DNA of 12,273 nt from a bacterium (GTDB taxonomy: Bacteria; Patescibacteriota; Minisyncoccia; RBG-13-40-8-A): positions 1 through 12,273 of the forward strand of contig JAUYCU010000035.1 in assembly GCA_030692145.1 (NCBI GenBank). Reading direction: 5' to 3'. A model generated the notes under the pieces. The model was not told the origin of the DNA. It saw only the letters and a program-made list of their open reading frames with translations, and did not search any database. Made by a program: the position numbers and the translations under genes. Shown here piece by piece: positions 1 to 7,289 of this stretch. Position 1 is the first letter of the stretch. Each line of letters begins with the position of its first letter.

Positions 1-19
1 AGTAATTTTGGGGTTTGTG

Positions 20-57
20 TAACGAGTTGGTCGTAGGTTCGAATCCTACCTGCGGAG
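20..57 (+). tRNA. 3' half of a tRNA gene (T arm and acceptor 3' strand); 5' half not in window
   Basis: A canonical T arm is visible: stem GTAGG (33-37), loop TTCGAAT (38-44), stem CCTAC (45-49). The 3' acceptor strand CTGCGGA (50-56) and discriminator G57 follow. No CCA is encoded; CAG comes next. Upstream, TAA (20-22) fits anticodon-loop positions 36-38, CGAGT (23-27) the 3' anticodon stem and TGGTC (28-32) a five-base variable loop. The bases before position 20 do not pair with CGAGT and give no U33, so the 5' half is not contiguous. An intron in the anticodon loop ending at G19 would explain this, and tRNA introns are known in CPR bacteria; a broken tRNA is the alternative. A T at position 36 would allow a Met or Ile2 (CAT) tRNA, but identity cannot be fixed. 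Confidence 0.55.
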
Positions 58-79
58 CAGATGATTTCTGTGCAACCGA

Positions 80-162
80 CCCATCTCCATCCAGATTTTA
101 GGACCAAATGACGGAGATGGGACGCCGGTTCTAGCGGTGTCCCATCTCTGGCCTGAGATGGG
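80..162. repeat. Four-arm inverted-repeat element able to form two alternative folds
   Basis: The octamer CCCATCTC and its complement GAGATGGG alternate four times: 80-87, 114-121, 141-148 and 155-162. One fold gives three abutting hairpins: 80-88 with 113-121 (9 bp), 122-127 with 135-140 (6 bp, one G-T pair) and 141-148 with 155-162 (8 bp, 6-nt loop). The competing fold is a 14-bp stem, 114-127 with 135-148, around a 7-nt loop, with 80-87 and 155-162 closing the outside. It lies between the tRNA 3' end and glgA. No T-run follows directly, so a simple terminator is unlikely. It could be a dispersed repeat, a structured leader RNA or a non-autonomous mobile remnant. I do not recognise the family. 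Confidence 0.7.
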
Positions 163-186
163 TCTCGAACCGATTAGTCAAAAAAC

Positions 187-205
187 TCGCCTTAATGGCG
201 ATTTT
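187..205. terminator. Small hairpin with T-runs on both strands, possible bidirectional terminator
   Basis: The stem TCGCC (187-191) and GGCGA (197-201) encloses the loop TTAAT. TTTT follows on the + strand; on the - strand the hairpin is followed by G and six T. The stem is only 5 bp, so efficiency is doubtful. It would end transcription from the tRNA side before the glgA promoter. Confidence 0.35.
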
Positions 206-225
206 ATGATAGAATAAGATTAGGT

Positions 226-231
226 TATAAT
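226..231 (+). promoter_or_regulatory. Candidate glgA -10 box (TATAAT)
   Basis: A perfect TATAAT lies 10 nt upstream of the glgA ATG. A -35 box at 17-nt spacing would be 203-208 (TTTATG), which matches TTGACA poorly. With initiation 6-8 nt after the -10 box, the transcript would have a leader of only about 2-4 nt, consistent with the lack of a Shine-Dalgarno in front of glgA. AT-rich DNA yields such hexamers by chance, so confidence is moderate. Confidence 0.4.
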
Positions 232-241
232 TAATACGTTC

Positions 242-1771
242 ATGATTAACATTCTTTCGCCGATTAATATTTTTAAACGAGAACCGAAACTGCGGCTTCT
301 TTTTGTTGCCTCCGAGGCCGCGCCCTTTATCAAGGTTGGCGGATTGGGCGAAGTAATGCGTTCTTTACCCAAGTCTCTTCGGGCATTAGGTCACGACGCT
401 CGCGTTTTTCTTCCTAAGTATGCCACAATTGACCTTGAAAAATATCCCTTGCGTTTAGAACTTGAAGATTTGCGACCGGCGTCTTCCGAGGAAGAAGATC
501 CGCACGGCCTTTTTATTTCTAATGTTTTAAGGTATAACAATGATTCAGGTGAAACCATCGCGTACTTTCTTGAAAACTTGGAGTATTACGAAAAACGGGC
601 AAACGTTTACGGCTACGCCGATGACGCAATAAGATGGGCGCTTCTTTCAAGAGCGATTCCTGAATTTTTAAGACACTCATCTTGGCGGCCGGATGTGATT
701 ATTGCCGCTGATTGGCAAAGCGGTCTCATCCCCAATTATTTCCATACTATTTACAAAGATGATCCGAAGCTTTCAGCGATTGCTGTTGTTTTTTCCATCC
801 ACAATCTTTCTTTTCAAGCAATATTTGATCATCATTTCGTATCCCAGATGGACTATGATTCAGGCAGAGAAGAGATTCCGGGCTTTAATGATCCGAGGCT
901 TTCGAAACTTAATTTTATGAGGCGGGGCATTATGTACGCCAATGTCATTAACACCGTTTCACCTACTTACAGCCAGGAGATTACCACACCCGAATACGGT
1001 GAAGGATTACACGAACTTTTAAGTGAAAGACAATCAAGACTTTCCGGTATTTTAAATGGTATTGATACCGATATTTATAATCCCGAGACCGATTCCAATA
1101 TTCAATTTCATTACAATATAAAAACGCTGGACTTAAAAACAAAAAATAAGTTGGCTCTCCAGCAGGAGTTTAATTTACCGGTCCGTGATAATGTTCCGCT
1201 TTTTGGCATTGTTTCAAGATTAACCGATCAAAAAGGATTTGGTTTGCTTAAGGATGCGGCTGAACCGCTCTTGGAAAATTTTGACATGCAGTTGGTGGTT
1301 GTCGGTTCCGGCGAAGGGCATTTTATGACTTTTTTTCAAGAACTGGCAAAAAAATATCCTCAAAAAGTCGGTATTCACTTAAGTTATGATGAAGTTCTTA
1401 GCCATACGGTTTATGCCGGCGCCGATGCAATTATTATTCCTTCGCGTTTTGAACCATCCGGTTTGACTCAAATGGAAGCGATGCGCTACGGTACGGTGCC
1501 GATTGTCCGCAAGACCGGCGGTTTAGCGGATAGTGTTGTGGATTATGATCCTGCAAACAAAACCGGTACCGGTTTTGTTTTTGAAAAATTTGACAATCGC
1601 GCTTTCTACGGCGCAATGGTAAGAGCTATTGAGACTTATCGTTATCCCGAATTCTGGCGCGATATTCAAAAAAGAGCTATGAAAGCCGATTTTTCGTGGA
1701 CCAAATCAGCTCGCGAATACGTTGGATTGTTTAAGAAAGCCATTGAATATCACCTTCAGCCAAATAATTAA
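242..1771 (+). CDS. glgA: Glycogen/starch synthase, GT5 family
   Basis: The protein (509 aa) transfers glucose from a nucleotide sugar, normally ADP-glucose in bacteria, to the non-reducing end of a growing alpha-1,4-glucan in the cytoplasm. The N-terminal Rossmann domain has the substrate-binding motif KVGGLGEV (31-38; usual form KTGGLGDV), ADWQSGLIP (156-164) and SIHN (185-188). NGIDTDIYNP (272-281) starts the C-terminal GT-B domain. That domain carries SRLTDQK with R326 and K331 (equivalent to E. coli R300 and K305), GSGEGHF (355-361), and EPSGLTQMEAMRYG with E404 at the place of E. coli E377. E. coli GlgA is 477 aa; the extra length is partly a 16-residue N-terminal extension before the first strand. 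No better in-frame start or Shine-Dalgarno was seen. It lies 30 nt before a GH57 gene on the same strand, suggesting one glucan-metabolism unit. No glgC or glgB is in the window. Confidence 0.95.
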   Translation: MINILSPINIFKREPKLRLLFVASEAAPFIKVGGLGEVMRSLPKSLRALGHDARVFLPKYATIDLEKYPLRLELEDLRPASSEEEDPHGLFISNVLRYNNDSGETIAYFLENLEYYEKRANVYGYADDAIRWALLSRAIPEFLRHSSWRPDVIIAADWQSGLIPNYFHTIYKDDPKLSAIAVVFSIHNLSFQAIFDHHFVSQMDYDSGREEIPGFNDPRLSKLNFMRRGIMYANVINTVSPTYSQEITTPEYGEGLHELLSERQSRLSGILNGIDTDIYNPETDSNIQFHYNIKTLDLKTKNKLALQQEFNLPVRDNVPLFGIVSRLTDQKGFGLLKDAAEPLLENFDMQLVVVGSGEGHFMTFFQELAKKYPQKVGIHLSYDEVLSHTVYAGADAIIIPSRFEPSGLTQMEAMRYGTVPIVRKTGGLADSVVDYDPANKTGTGFVFEKFDNRAFYGAMVRAIETYRYPEFWRDIQKRAMKADFSWTKSAREYVGLFKKAIEYHLQPNN

Positions 1772-1801
1772 TATTATTTAGGATTTAGGATTTCGAAATT
1801 T

Positions 1802-3295
1802 ATGTATTGGGCTAACTTTTTACATTTTTACCAGCCATGGGGCCAGCAAGAGGATATAATGGAAGCAATTGTGGCTCAAAGTTATCGACCCATACTTCAC
1901 GGCATAAAAAAGAATAAAAGAATCTGCCTCACTTTTAACATTAATGGTAGCCTTCTGGAACTTTTTGATAAATATAAATATCGAGATCTTATTGATATAT
2001 TGAGAGAATTGGGCAAAGAAGGACGAGCGGAATTTACCAGTTCTTCCAAATATCACGCTTTTTTACCGCTGGTGGAAGAAAGAGAAATTATCCGTCAAAT
2101 TCAGATTAACGACGAAACTAATAAATTTTATTTGGGCGAGGGATATAAGCCGCAGGGATTTTTCCCGCCGGAAATGGCTTATAAAAAAGAACTCGTACCA
2201 ATTTTAGAGGATTTAGGATTCAAGTGGATTATTTTAGACGAGATTGCTTGCGGAGGAGAACCGGGCCACGTTGATTACAAAAAAGTTTATAAAATTAAAG
2301 ATTCCAACCTTTTAGTTTTTTTCCGCGAGAGGAGATTGAGTAATTTGATAATGAGCGCAATTGTCCGTTCTGAAGAAACTCTAAAAGAGGCGATGAAAGA
2401 TGATTTAAAGAGTGGTCGTTATTTGGTTACGGCCATGGACGTGGAAACGTTTGGTCATCATCGGCCGGGTTTGGAGAAAATGCTTTTTGATGTTTTGGCG
2501 GCACCGGAATTTGAACTGATTCAAATTTCCGACATCCCCGAACATTACAAAGATTACGAAGAAGTTTCGCCGGTTAAATCCACTTGGGCTTCCAGCGTTG
2601 AAGATATTAAAAACGATATTCAATTTCTTTCCTGGAATGACCCCGAGAATATTATCCATAAATTCCAGTGGGATTTCCTGAATATGGTTTTGGGAGAATT
2701 TTACAAAGTGCCGGTTGACGTTCCCGGATATCCCATTTTGAGAGATAAAATAGATGCGGCTTTGGCCAGCGATTCTTTTTGGTGGGCATCGGCCAAACCC
2801 TGGTGGAGCTTAGAAATGATTGAGGTGGGCGCTTGGCGGCTTTTGGAGGCGATGGAGGCGATTCCCAATATTTCCAAAGATAAGGTTGATAGAGCTCGCG
2901 ATTTTTACACCAAAATCATTTCCACGGCTTTTAATTGGCAGAGAACCGGCCGCATTCGGCAAATGATGAAAGAACAGAAATCAATTCTCCGCATTCCTTT
3001 TAAAGACAGGACGATTAGCAGAGGCGGAGCGGAGAAAGGGGTATATCACGCTTTCATTGATATGATGAAAAAATTGGAAAGAGAAGCAGTGAAGAAAGGA
3101 GAATACGAAAAAGCGATTTTGTGGCGAGATGCCATTTACAAGCTTGAAAATAAACTTGATGTTTACGACACAATAAACGCCATTGATCTTTTGCGGGTTG
3201 AAATCCCTCATAAAGAAGTTGAAGAAACGATTGCCAAATACAAAGATAAGTATCGACAAATTCGCGGCGGTCAACCGGAACAACGAGGAACCTAA
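1802..3295 (+). CDS. GH57 family alpha-glucan hydrolase/transferase with C-terminal UVR-like motif
   Basis: A 497-aa protein of glycoside hydrolase family 57, whose members act as amylases, 4-alpha-glucanotransferases, branching enzymes or pullulanases. The N terminus shows the first family motif as LHFYQPW (7-13). GFFPPEMAY (119-127) holds the probable nucleophile E124, and MDVETFGHH (212-220) the probable acid/base D213. Their spacing is close to that of Thermococcus litoralis 4-alpha-glucanotransferase (E123 and D214, as I recall). Trp-rich helices follow (327-345). Residues about 421-452 resemble the UvrB/UvrC UVR helical hairpin (EYEKAILWRDAIYKLE), unusual for this family. No signal peptide is seen, so it should be cytoplasmic, acting on the polymer made by GlgA. 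The start agrees with the catalytic barrel beginning almost at once. Upstream is a tandem TTTAGGATTTAGGA with only a weak, distant AGGA. The exact reaction cannot be assigned. Confidence 0.88.
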   Translation: MYWANFLHFYQPWGQQEDIMEAIVAQSYRPILHGIKKNKRICLTFNINGSLLELFDKYKYRDLIDILRELGKEGRAEFTSSSKYHAFLPLVEEREIIRQIQINDETNKFYLGEGYKPQGFFPPEMAYKKELVPILEDLGFKWIILDEIACGGEPGHVDYKKVYKIKDSNLLVFFRERRLSNLIMSAIVRSEETLKEAMKDDLKSGRYLVTAMDVETFGHHRPGLEKMLFDVLAAPEFELIQISDIPEHYKDYEEVSPVKSTWASSVEDIKNDIQFLSWNDPENIIHKFQWDFLNMVLGEFYKVPVDVPGYPILRDKIDAALASDSFWWASAKPWWSLEMIEVGAWRLLEAMEAIPNISKDKVDRARDFYTKIISTAFNWQRTGRIRQMMKEQKSILRIPFKDRTISRGGAEKGVYHAFIDMMKKLEREAVKKGEYEKAILWRDAIYKLENKLDVYDTINAIDLLRVEIPHKEVEETIAKYKDKYRQIRGGQPEQRGT

Positions 3296-3383
3296 CCTTG
3301 TATGATAGACCATTACGAAGAAGCTTTTTAGAAATCACTTCTTGAAATATATGATTCTAATATTGTTCACGATGCAGAGCATC

Positions 3384-3412
3384 AAAAAAAACGGCCTCGA
3401 GGCCGTTTTTTT
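3384..3412. terminator. Bidirectional rho-independent terminator between converging units
   Basis: Eight A, the perfect palindrome CGGCCTCGAGGCCG (3392-3405), then seven T. Read on either strand, it is a GC-rich hairpin followed by a T-run, so it can end both the glgA-GH57 unit and the leftward operon. The first two A/T positions of the rarA stop codon (3411-3413) lie inside the T-run. The 88 nt between the GH57 stop and this hairpin hold no gene that I can see. Confidence 0.92.
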
Positions 3413-4613
3413 ATTTCAGATATTTTCTGTTTTTCAGTTTTTCCGGAAGATATTCCTGTTTTTCCTTATAATCGTAATCAGGCGAATATTTATAATTTTT
3501 GCCGTAACCAATTTCTTTCATTAGTTTTGTCGGCGCGTTGCGGATATGTAACGGCACGGGCAAATTTCCGTATTCTTGTACATCTTTCATTGCTTTTTCG
3601 TAAGCAACGTATAAATCATTGGATTTCTTACATTTTGCCATATAAACAACTACCTGCGCCAGAATAACCCCACACTCGGGCATGCCGATATAATGACAAG
3701 CATTATAAGCGCTCACTGCCTGTTCCAGGGCCCGCGAATTCGCCAAACCAATATCCTCGGAAGCAAAACGAATCAGGCGACGGGCAATATACAACGGGTC
3801 TTCGCCTCCTTCCAGCATCCTTGCCAACCAATAAATTGCCGCATTCGCGTCCGAACCGCGCATTGATTTATGCAGAGCGGAAATAATATTGTAATGCTCT
3901 TCTCCGTCTTTATCATACAAAAGGTACGATTTCTGAAATGCTTCTTTAATAATGTCCAGGGTAATGTTTTTCGACAAAGATGAGGCATATTCCAAAACAT
4001 TTAAGGCGGTTCTGGCGTCACCATTGGACATTTGCGCCAAAACCTCAATCACTTTTTTATCTATTTTCAGTTTAAAATATCCCAATCCTCTTTCTTTGTC
4101 TTTAATTGCTTTGCCAATGATTTTAATCAGGTTTTCCTTAGTCAGTTGTTTCAGAACAAAAACTCTGCATCTCGAAAGCAAAGGCCCCACAACTTCGAAA
4201 CTCGGATTTTCCGTTGTCGCGCCGATGAGAACAATCAATCCTTTTTCGACATCGGGCAATAATGCGTCTTGCTGTTTCTTGTTCCAACGATGAATTTCAT
4301 CGATAAATAGAATCGTTCTTTTTCCAAACCTTTCGTTCTGCTTCGCCAATTCGATAATTTCTTTCAGTTCGTCCAAACCGCTATTAACCGCGCTGATTTT
4401 TTTGAAATCGGATTTTGTCTTTTTGGCGATAATATAGGCCAAGGTTGTTTTCCCGCTTCCCGGAGGACCCCAGAAAATCATTGACGGCAATTGGTCAAGT
4501 TCAATCGCCTTATTCAATAATTTACCCTTACCCAGAATTTCTTCCTGCCCCAGAAAATCCTTTAAATTTTCCGGCCTCATCCTATCCGCCAATGGGTTAA
4601 TAAATTTTTTCAT
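3411..4613 (-). CDS. rarA: Replication-associated recombination protein A (RarA/MgsA), AAA+ ATPase
   Basis: RarA is a tetrameric clamp-loader-like AAA+ ATPase acting at stalled forks and in recombination. The 400-aa protein begins with the family-typical N terminus (NPLADRMRPENLKDFLGQ, residues 6-23). It then has Walker A GPPGSGKTT (49-57), Walker B ILFIDEIHR (101-109), sensor 1 GATTENPSFE (131-140) and the arginine-finger region LLSRCRVF (145-152). The C-terminal half carries the conserved region RGSDANAAIYWLARMLEGGEDP. I chose the ATG at 4611-4613: an upstream in-frame ATG at 4715 would add 34 residues foreign to the family and overlap queH by about 98 nt. The chosen start lies 4 nt after the queH stop with no Shine-Dalgarno, suggesting translation by re-initiation. 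It is the last gene of the operon. Confidence 0.95.
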   Translation of the reverse strand: MKKFINPLADRMRPENLKDFLGQEEILGKGKLLNKAIELDQLPSMIFWGPPGSGKTTLAYIIAKKTKSDFKKISAVNSGLDELKEIIELAKQNERFGKRTILFIDEIHRWNKKQQDALLPDVEKGLIVLIGATTENPSFEVVGPLLSRCRVFVLKQLTKENLIKIIGKAIKDKERGLGYFKLKIDKKVIEVLAQMSNGDARTALNVLEYASSLSKNITLDIIKEAFQKSYLLYDKDGEEHYNIISALHKSMRGSDANAAIYWLARMLEGGEDPLYIARRLIRFASEDIGLANSRALEQAVSAYNACHYIGMPECGVILAQVVVYMAKCKKSNDLYVAYEKAMKDVQEYGNLPVPLHIRNAPTKLMKEIGYGKNYKYSPDYDYKEKQEYLPEKLKNRKYLK

Positions 4614-4617
4614 TGTT

Positions 4618-5172
4618 TTATTTTTTACTGAATTCGCAGCCACAATAATTTTGATGATAAAAATTATATTCCTTGGATAATTGCCTGGTTTTTTGCCAAG
4701 CCTCTTTTTTGTCACAGATGTCCTCGAGTTTTAAAAATTTAATCCCGGAGCTGTTTCTGATACTCTCCCCTATTTCGTTTACGATTTTCTCGTTTTTATA
4801 CGGACTGATCGATAATGTTGTCGCGAAATATTCTATTCGTTCTGTTTTCGCCAATTCCGCGGCTTTTGACAATCTCATCTTAAAACAAATTTCGCACCTT
4901 TTCCCATCTTCGGGCTCTTTTTCAAAACCCTTGACCGCCCCAAGCCACTTCTCATGCTCATGGTCCCCTTCGATGAATTTCAGGTTGTAAATTCTGGCCA
5001 GCTCCTGCGCTGATTCTTTTCTTTTATTATACTCCTCTTTTGGCCAAATATTGGGATTATAAAAAAATATTGCTGGCTCGAAATTTTCTTTCAATTTCTC
5101 GGCTAAAAACGCGCCGCAAACAGCACAACAAGTATGTAGGATTATCTTAGATTTTTCCTTTTCCGATTTCAT
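4618..5172 (-). CDS. queH: Epoxyqueuosine reductase QueH (DUF208)
   Basis: QueH reduces epoxyqueuosine in tRNA to queuosine, the final step of the pathway, and is a non-orthologous replacement for cobalamin-dependent QueG. In this 184-aa protein all family cysteine signatures are present: HTCCAVC with C15, C16 and C19; KRCEICF with C93 and C96; and a C-terminal QNYCGCEFS with C177 and C179. These ligate the iron-sulphur and iron centres. YNPNIWPKEEY (38-48) is the typical segment following the first Cys cluster. Its first 26 nt overlap the 3' end of tgt in another frame, and the stop is 4 nt before rarA, so it is probably translationally coupled to both. The order queA-tgt-queH supports the assignment fully. 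Confidence 0.95.
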   Translation of the reverse strand: MKSEKEKSKIILHTCCAVCGAFLAEKLKENFEPAIFFYNPNIWPKEEYNKRKESAQELARIYNLKFIEGDHEHEKWLGAVKGFEKEPEDGKRCEICFKMRLSKAAELAKTERIEYFATTLSISPYKNEKIVNEIGESIRNSSGIKFLKLEDICDKKEAWQKTRQLSKEYNFYHQNYCGCEFSKK

Positions 5173-6247
5173 TTCGAATTAATTTCATTAAATCCATATA
5201 AAATTTCAGATTATGAATTGTGGCAAGCCGTTGATATAGAGGCTCTTTTGATTTATATAAATGATGTAATTGCGCTCTGGTGAAATTCTTACAGGTATAG
5301 CAATCGCAATTTTTATCAAGCGGCTTAAAATCGTTTTTGTGTTTACTTTTTACAATGGAAATTATTTCGTAAAAATTCTTTCCGGCAATCTTTCTGTTTT
5401 TGAAAACAAAAATCTCTCCGTGCCTGGCGTGTCTTGTGGGAATAACGCAATCAAACATATCGATTCCTTGCTTTACGGCTTCGATAATCTGTTCCGGATA
5501 ACCAACGCCCATTAAATAATGGGGTTTATTTTCCGGCAATAATCCAGAAAGAAATTTTAAAATCTTTTTAGCTTCTTGAAATGGCTCACCGACAGACAAA
5601 CCGCCAATCGCGTAACCATCAAAATTAAGATTGATTAAGTCATCCAGACTTTTTTCTCTTAAATCTTTAAAAACCCCGCCCTGGATAATCCCGAAAACCA
5701 AGGCTTTTTTATTTTTCCGTTTTAAAACTAAATCCTTGCTTCTTTTTGCCCAATAAGATGTCCGCTTAACAGCTTTCTCAACCCTATTCTTGTCTTTCGT
5801 ATATTCCGGGCATTCATCCAAAACCATACAAATATCCGAACCGATTTCCATTTGAAATTCCAGCGCTTTTTCGGGGGTAAGAAACATTTTATCTCCTGCT
5901 TCGAGTGAGGAGAACTCTACACCTCTATCGTTTAATTTGAGTAGCTTTGAAAGGGAAAAAACTTGGTATCCGCCGGAGTCGGTAAGAATTGGCCCATTCC
6001 AGCCAATAAGCCTATGTACTCCGCCGAATTTCTTGATTGTCTCCAGGCCGGGTCGAGCCAAAAGATGATACGTATTGGACAAAATTATTTCTGCGCCGAT
6101 TTCTTTTAATTCTCCGGGGGTTAAATTTTTGACCGCTCCTCGTGTGGCTATTGGCATGAAAAATGGCGCCATGATTTCACCGTGGTTCGTTTCCAACTTA
6201 GCGATTCTTGCCTTGGAAATATTCGATTTTTGGATTATTTTGAACAT
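5147..6247 (-). CDS. tgt: tRNA-guanine transglycosylase, queuosine type
   Basis: Tgt swaps guanine-34 of GUN-anticodon tRNAs (Asp, Asn, His, Tyr) for preQ1, or for a salvaged precursor in some bacteria. The 366-aa TIM-barrel protein shows NTYHL (58-62) and LTDSGGYQVFS with D90 (88-98), GIIQGG (186-191) and GGLSVGE (215-221). DMFDCVIPTRHARHG (263-277) carries the nucleophile D266. The zinc site is C314, C316, C319 and H345, matching the C-x-C-x2-C-x25-H pattern. The usual TRNARNG appears here as TRHARHG. The ATG follows the queA stop with no base between them (TAAATG). No strong Shine-Dalgarno is seen. No preQ1 biosynthesis genes (queC, D, E or F) are present in the window, so the precursor may be made elsewhere or imported. 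Confidence 0.97.
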   Translation of the reverse strand: MFKIIQKSNISKARIAKLETNHGEIMAPFFMPIATRGAVKNLTPGELKEIGAEIILSNTYHLLARPGLETIKKFGGVHRLIGWNGPILTDSGGYQVFSLSKLLKLNDRGVEFSSLEAGDKMFLTPEKALEFQMEIGSDICMVLDECPEYTKDKNRVEKAVKRTSYWAKRSKDLVLKRKNKKALVFGIIQGGVFKDLREKSLDDLINLNFDGYAIGGLSVGEPFQEAKKILKFLSGLLPENKPHYLMGVGYPEQIIEAVKQGIDMFDCVIPTRHARHGEIFVFKNRKIAGKNFYEIISIVKSKHKNDFKPLDKNCDCYTCKNFTRAQLHHLYKSKEPLYQRLATIHNLKFYMDLMKLIRNEIGKGKI

Positions 6248-7288
6248 TTAAATTATCAGCATCGAATCTCCGAAGCTGTAAAACCGGTATTTTTTCTTAA
6301 TTGCCTCCTTGTATGCCTTAAAAATAAAATCTTTGCCGCCAAAAGCACAGGTCAGTAAAAGCGTGCTTGATTTCGGAAGGTGAAAATTGGTAATCAGGCC
6401 ATCAATAAATTTGAATTTATACCCCGGGTAGATGAATAAATCGATGTATTTATCTCCCCAAGATAATTTACCATTTTTACAGAAACCTTCAAGAGTTCGG
6501 GTTGTGGTTGTGCCAACCGAAATAATTCTGCTTCCGGATTTTTTTGCTTCATTAAGATAATCCACCGTTCTTCGGTCTATCCTTCCCCATTCCGAAGAAA
6601 TTTTAAATCTTTCAATCTCTTTCGTATTTATGGGTTGAAAGGTCCCTAAACCGATATGAAGAGTAATATGCTTAAAAACTACCCCCTTTTTCTTTAATTT
6701 TTCGATTAACTTACCGGTGAAATGAAAACCTGCGGTCGGACCGGCGACAGAGCCTAGGTTTTTGGCATAAATAGTTTGATAATATTTAATCAGCTCTTTT
6801 TCCGACAAATTTGATTTTATATATGGCGGCGTAGGAACTTTACCCATTTTAAAAATCAATCTCTTTAGCTTTTCTCCTTTCTGGTTAAATTCTATAATTT
6901 TTTCCAACCCGAAATCATTCGTAATCTCTCCGCTGAAAGATTTCGAAAAAAATATTCTTTGTCCGATTTTTAAATTCGGTCTGCCGATAATCCACCACTT
7001 ATCAGTCCATTCGATTTGCGGTGTTTTCTTGTTGGGTCTTAAAAGCAGGATTTCCGCTTTTCCGCCCGTTTCCTTGTGCCCAAAAATCCTTGCCGGGAAA
7101 ACTTTTGTGTCATTTAAAACAACCACATCTCCCTTATTTAGAAACTTATCGATCTGGTAAAAATAAAAATGAGAAATTTCTTTCTCTTTCTTTTTTAAAA
7201 CCATTAATTTACATCGGTCGCGAAAAACAGTCGGCTTTTGGGCGATTAAATTGCCCGAAAGCTTGTAATCAAAACTTTCGATTTTCAT
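6248..7288 (-). CDS. queA: S-adenosylmethionine:tRNA ribosyltransferase-isomerase
   Basis: QueA transfers and isomerises the ribose of S-adenosylmethionine onto preQ1 in tRNA, making epoxyqueuosine, the substrate of QueH. The 346-aa length is normal for the family. Typical motifs are VVLNDTKVFPAR (56-67), GKVPTPPYIK, YQTIYAKNLGSVAGPTAGFHFT and the histidine-containing HITLHIGLGTF, with VGTTTTRTLE near the C terminus. The core motif has G and F where most family members have A and L (usual GSVAAPTAGLHFT), a mild divergence. The start codon is one base after the rpoD stop; GAGGG nine bases upstream, inside rpoD, can act as its Shine-Dalgarno. Confidence 0.97.
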   Translation of the reverse strand: MKIESFDYKLSGNLIAQKPTVFRDRCKLMVLKKKEKEISHFYFYQIDKFLNKGDVVVLNDTKVFPARIFGHKETGGKAEILLLRPNKKTPQIEWTDKWWIIGRPNLKIGQRIFFSKSFSGEITNDFGLEKIIEFNQKGEKLKRLIFKMGKVPTPPYIKSNLSEKELIKYYQTIYAKNLGSVAGPTAGFHFTGKLIEKLKKKGVVFKHITLHIGLGTFQPINTKEIERFKISSEWGRIDRRTVDYLNEAKKSGSRIISVGTTTTRTLEGFCKNGKLSWGDKYIDLFIYPGYKFKFIDGLITNFHLPKSSTLLLTCAFGGKDFIFKAYKEAIKKKYRFYSFGDSMLII

Positions 7289-7289
7289 A

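Noticed and set aside
158..174. T-arm-like sequence on the minus strand with a TTCGAGA loop
   Set aside because: One of five stem pairs is a mismatch, no acceptor, anticodon or D arm can be built around it, and it overlaps the 80-162 inverted-repeat element.
1772..1801. Tandem TTTAGGATTTAGGA before the GH57 start as a regulatory repeat
   Set aside because: Only two short copies in AT-rich DNA; it may at most give a weak ribosome site and could be chance.
3342..3524. Small + strand open frame of 60 codons starting before the terminator
   Set aside because: It runs through the terminator hairpin and then antisense to rarA, has no ribosome site, and its product is Phe-rich low-complexity sequence.
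4614..4715. Longer rarA start at 4715 giving 434 residues
   Set aside because: The 34 extra residues overlap queH in another frame and precede the family-typical N terminus; the ATG at 4611-4613, 4 nt after the queH stop, fits better.
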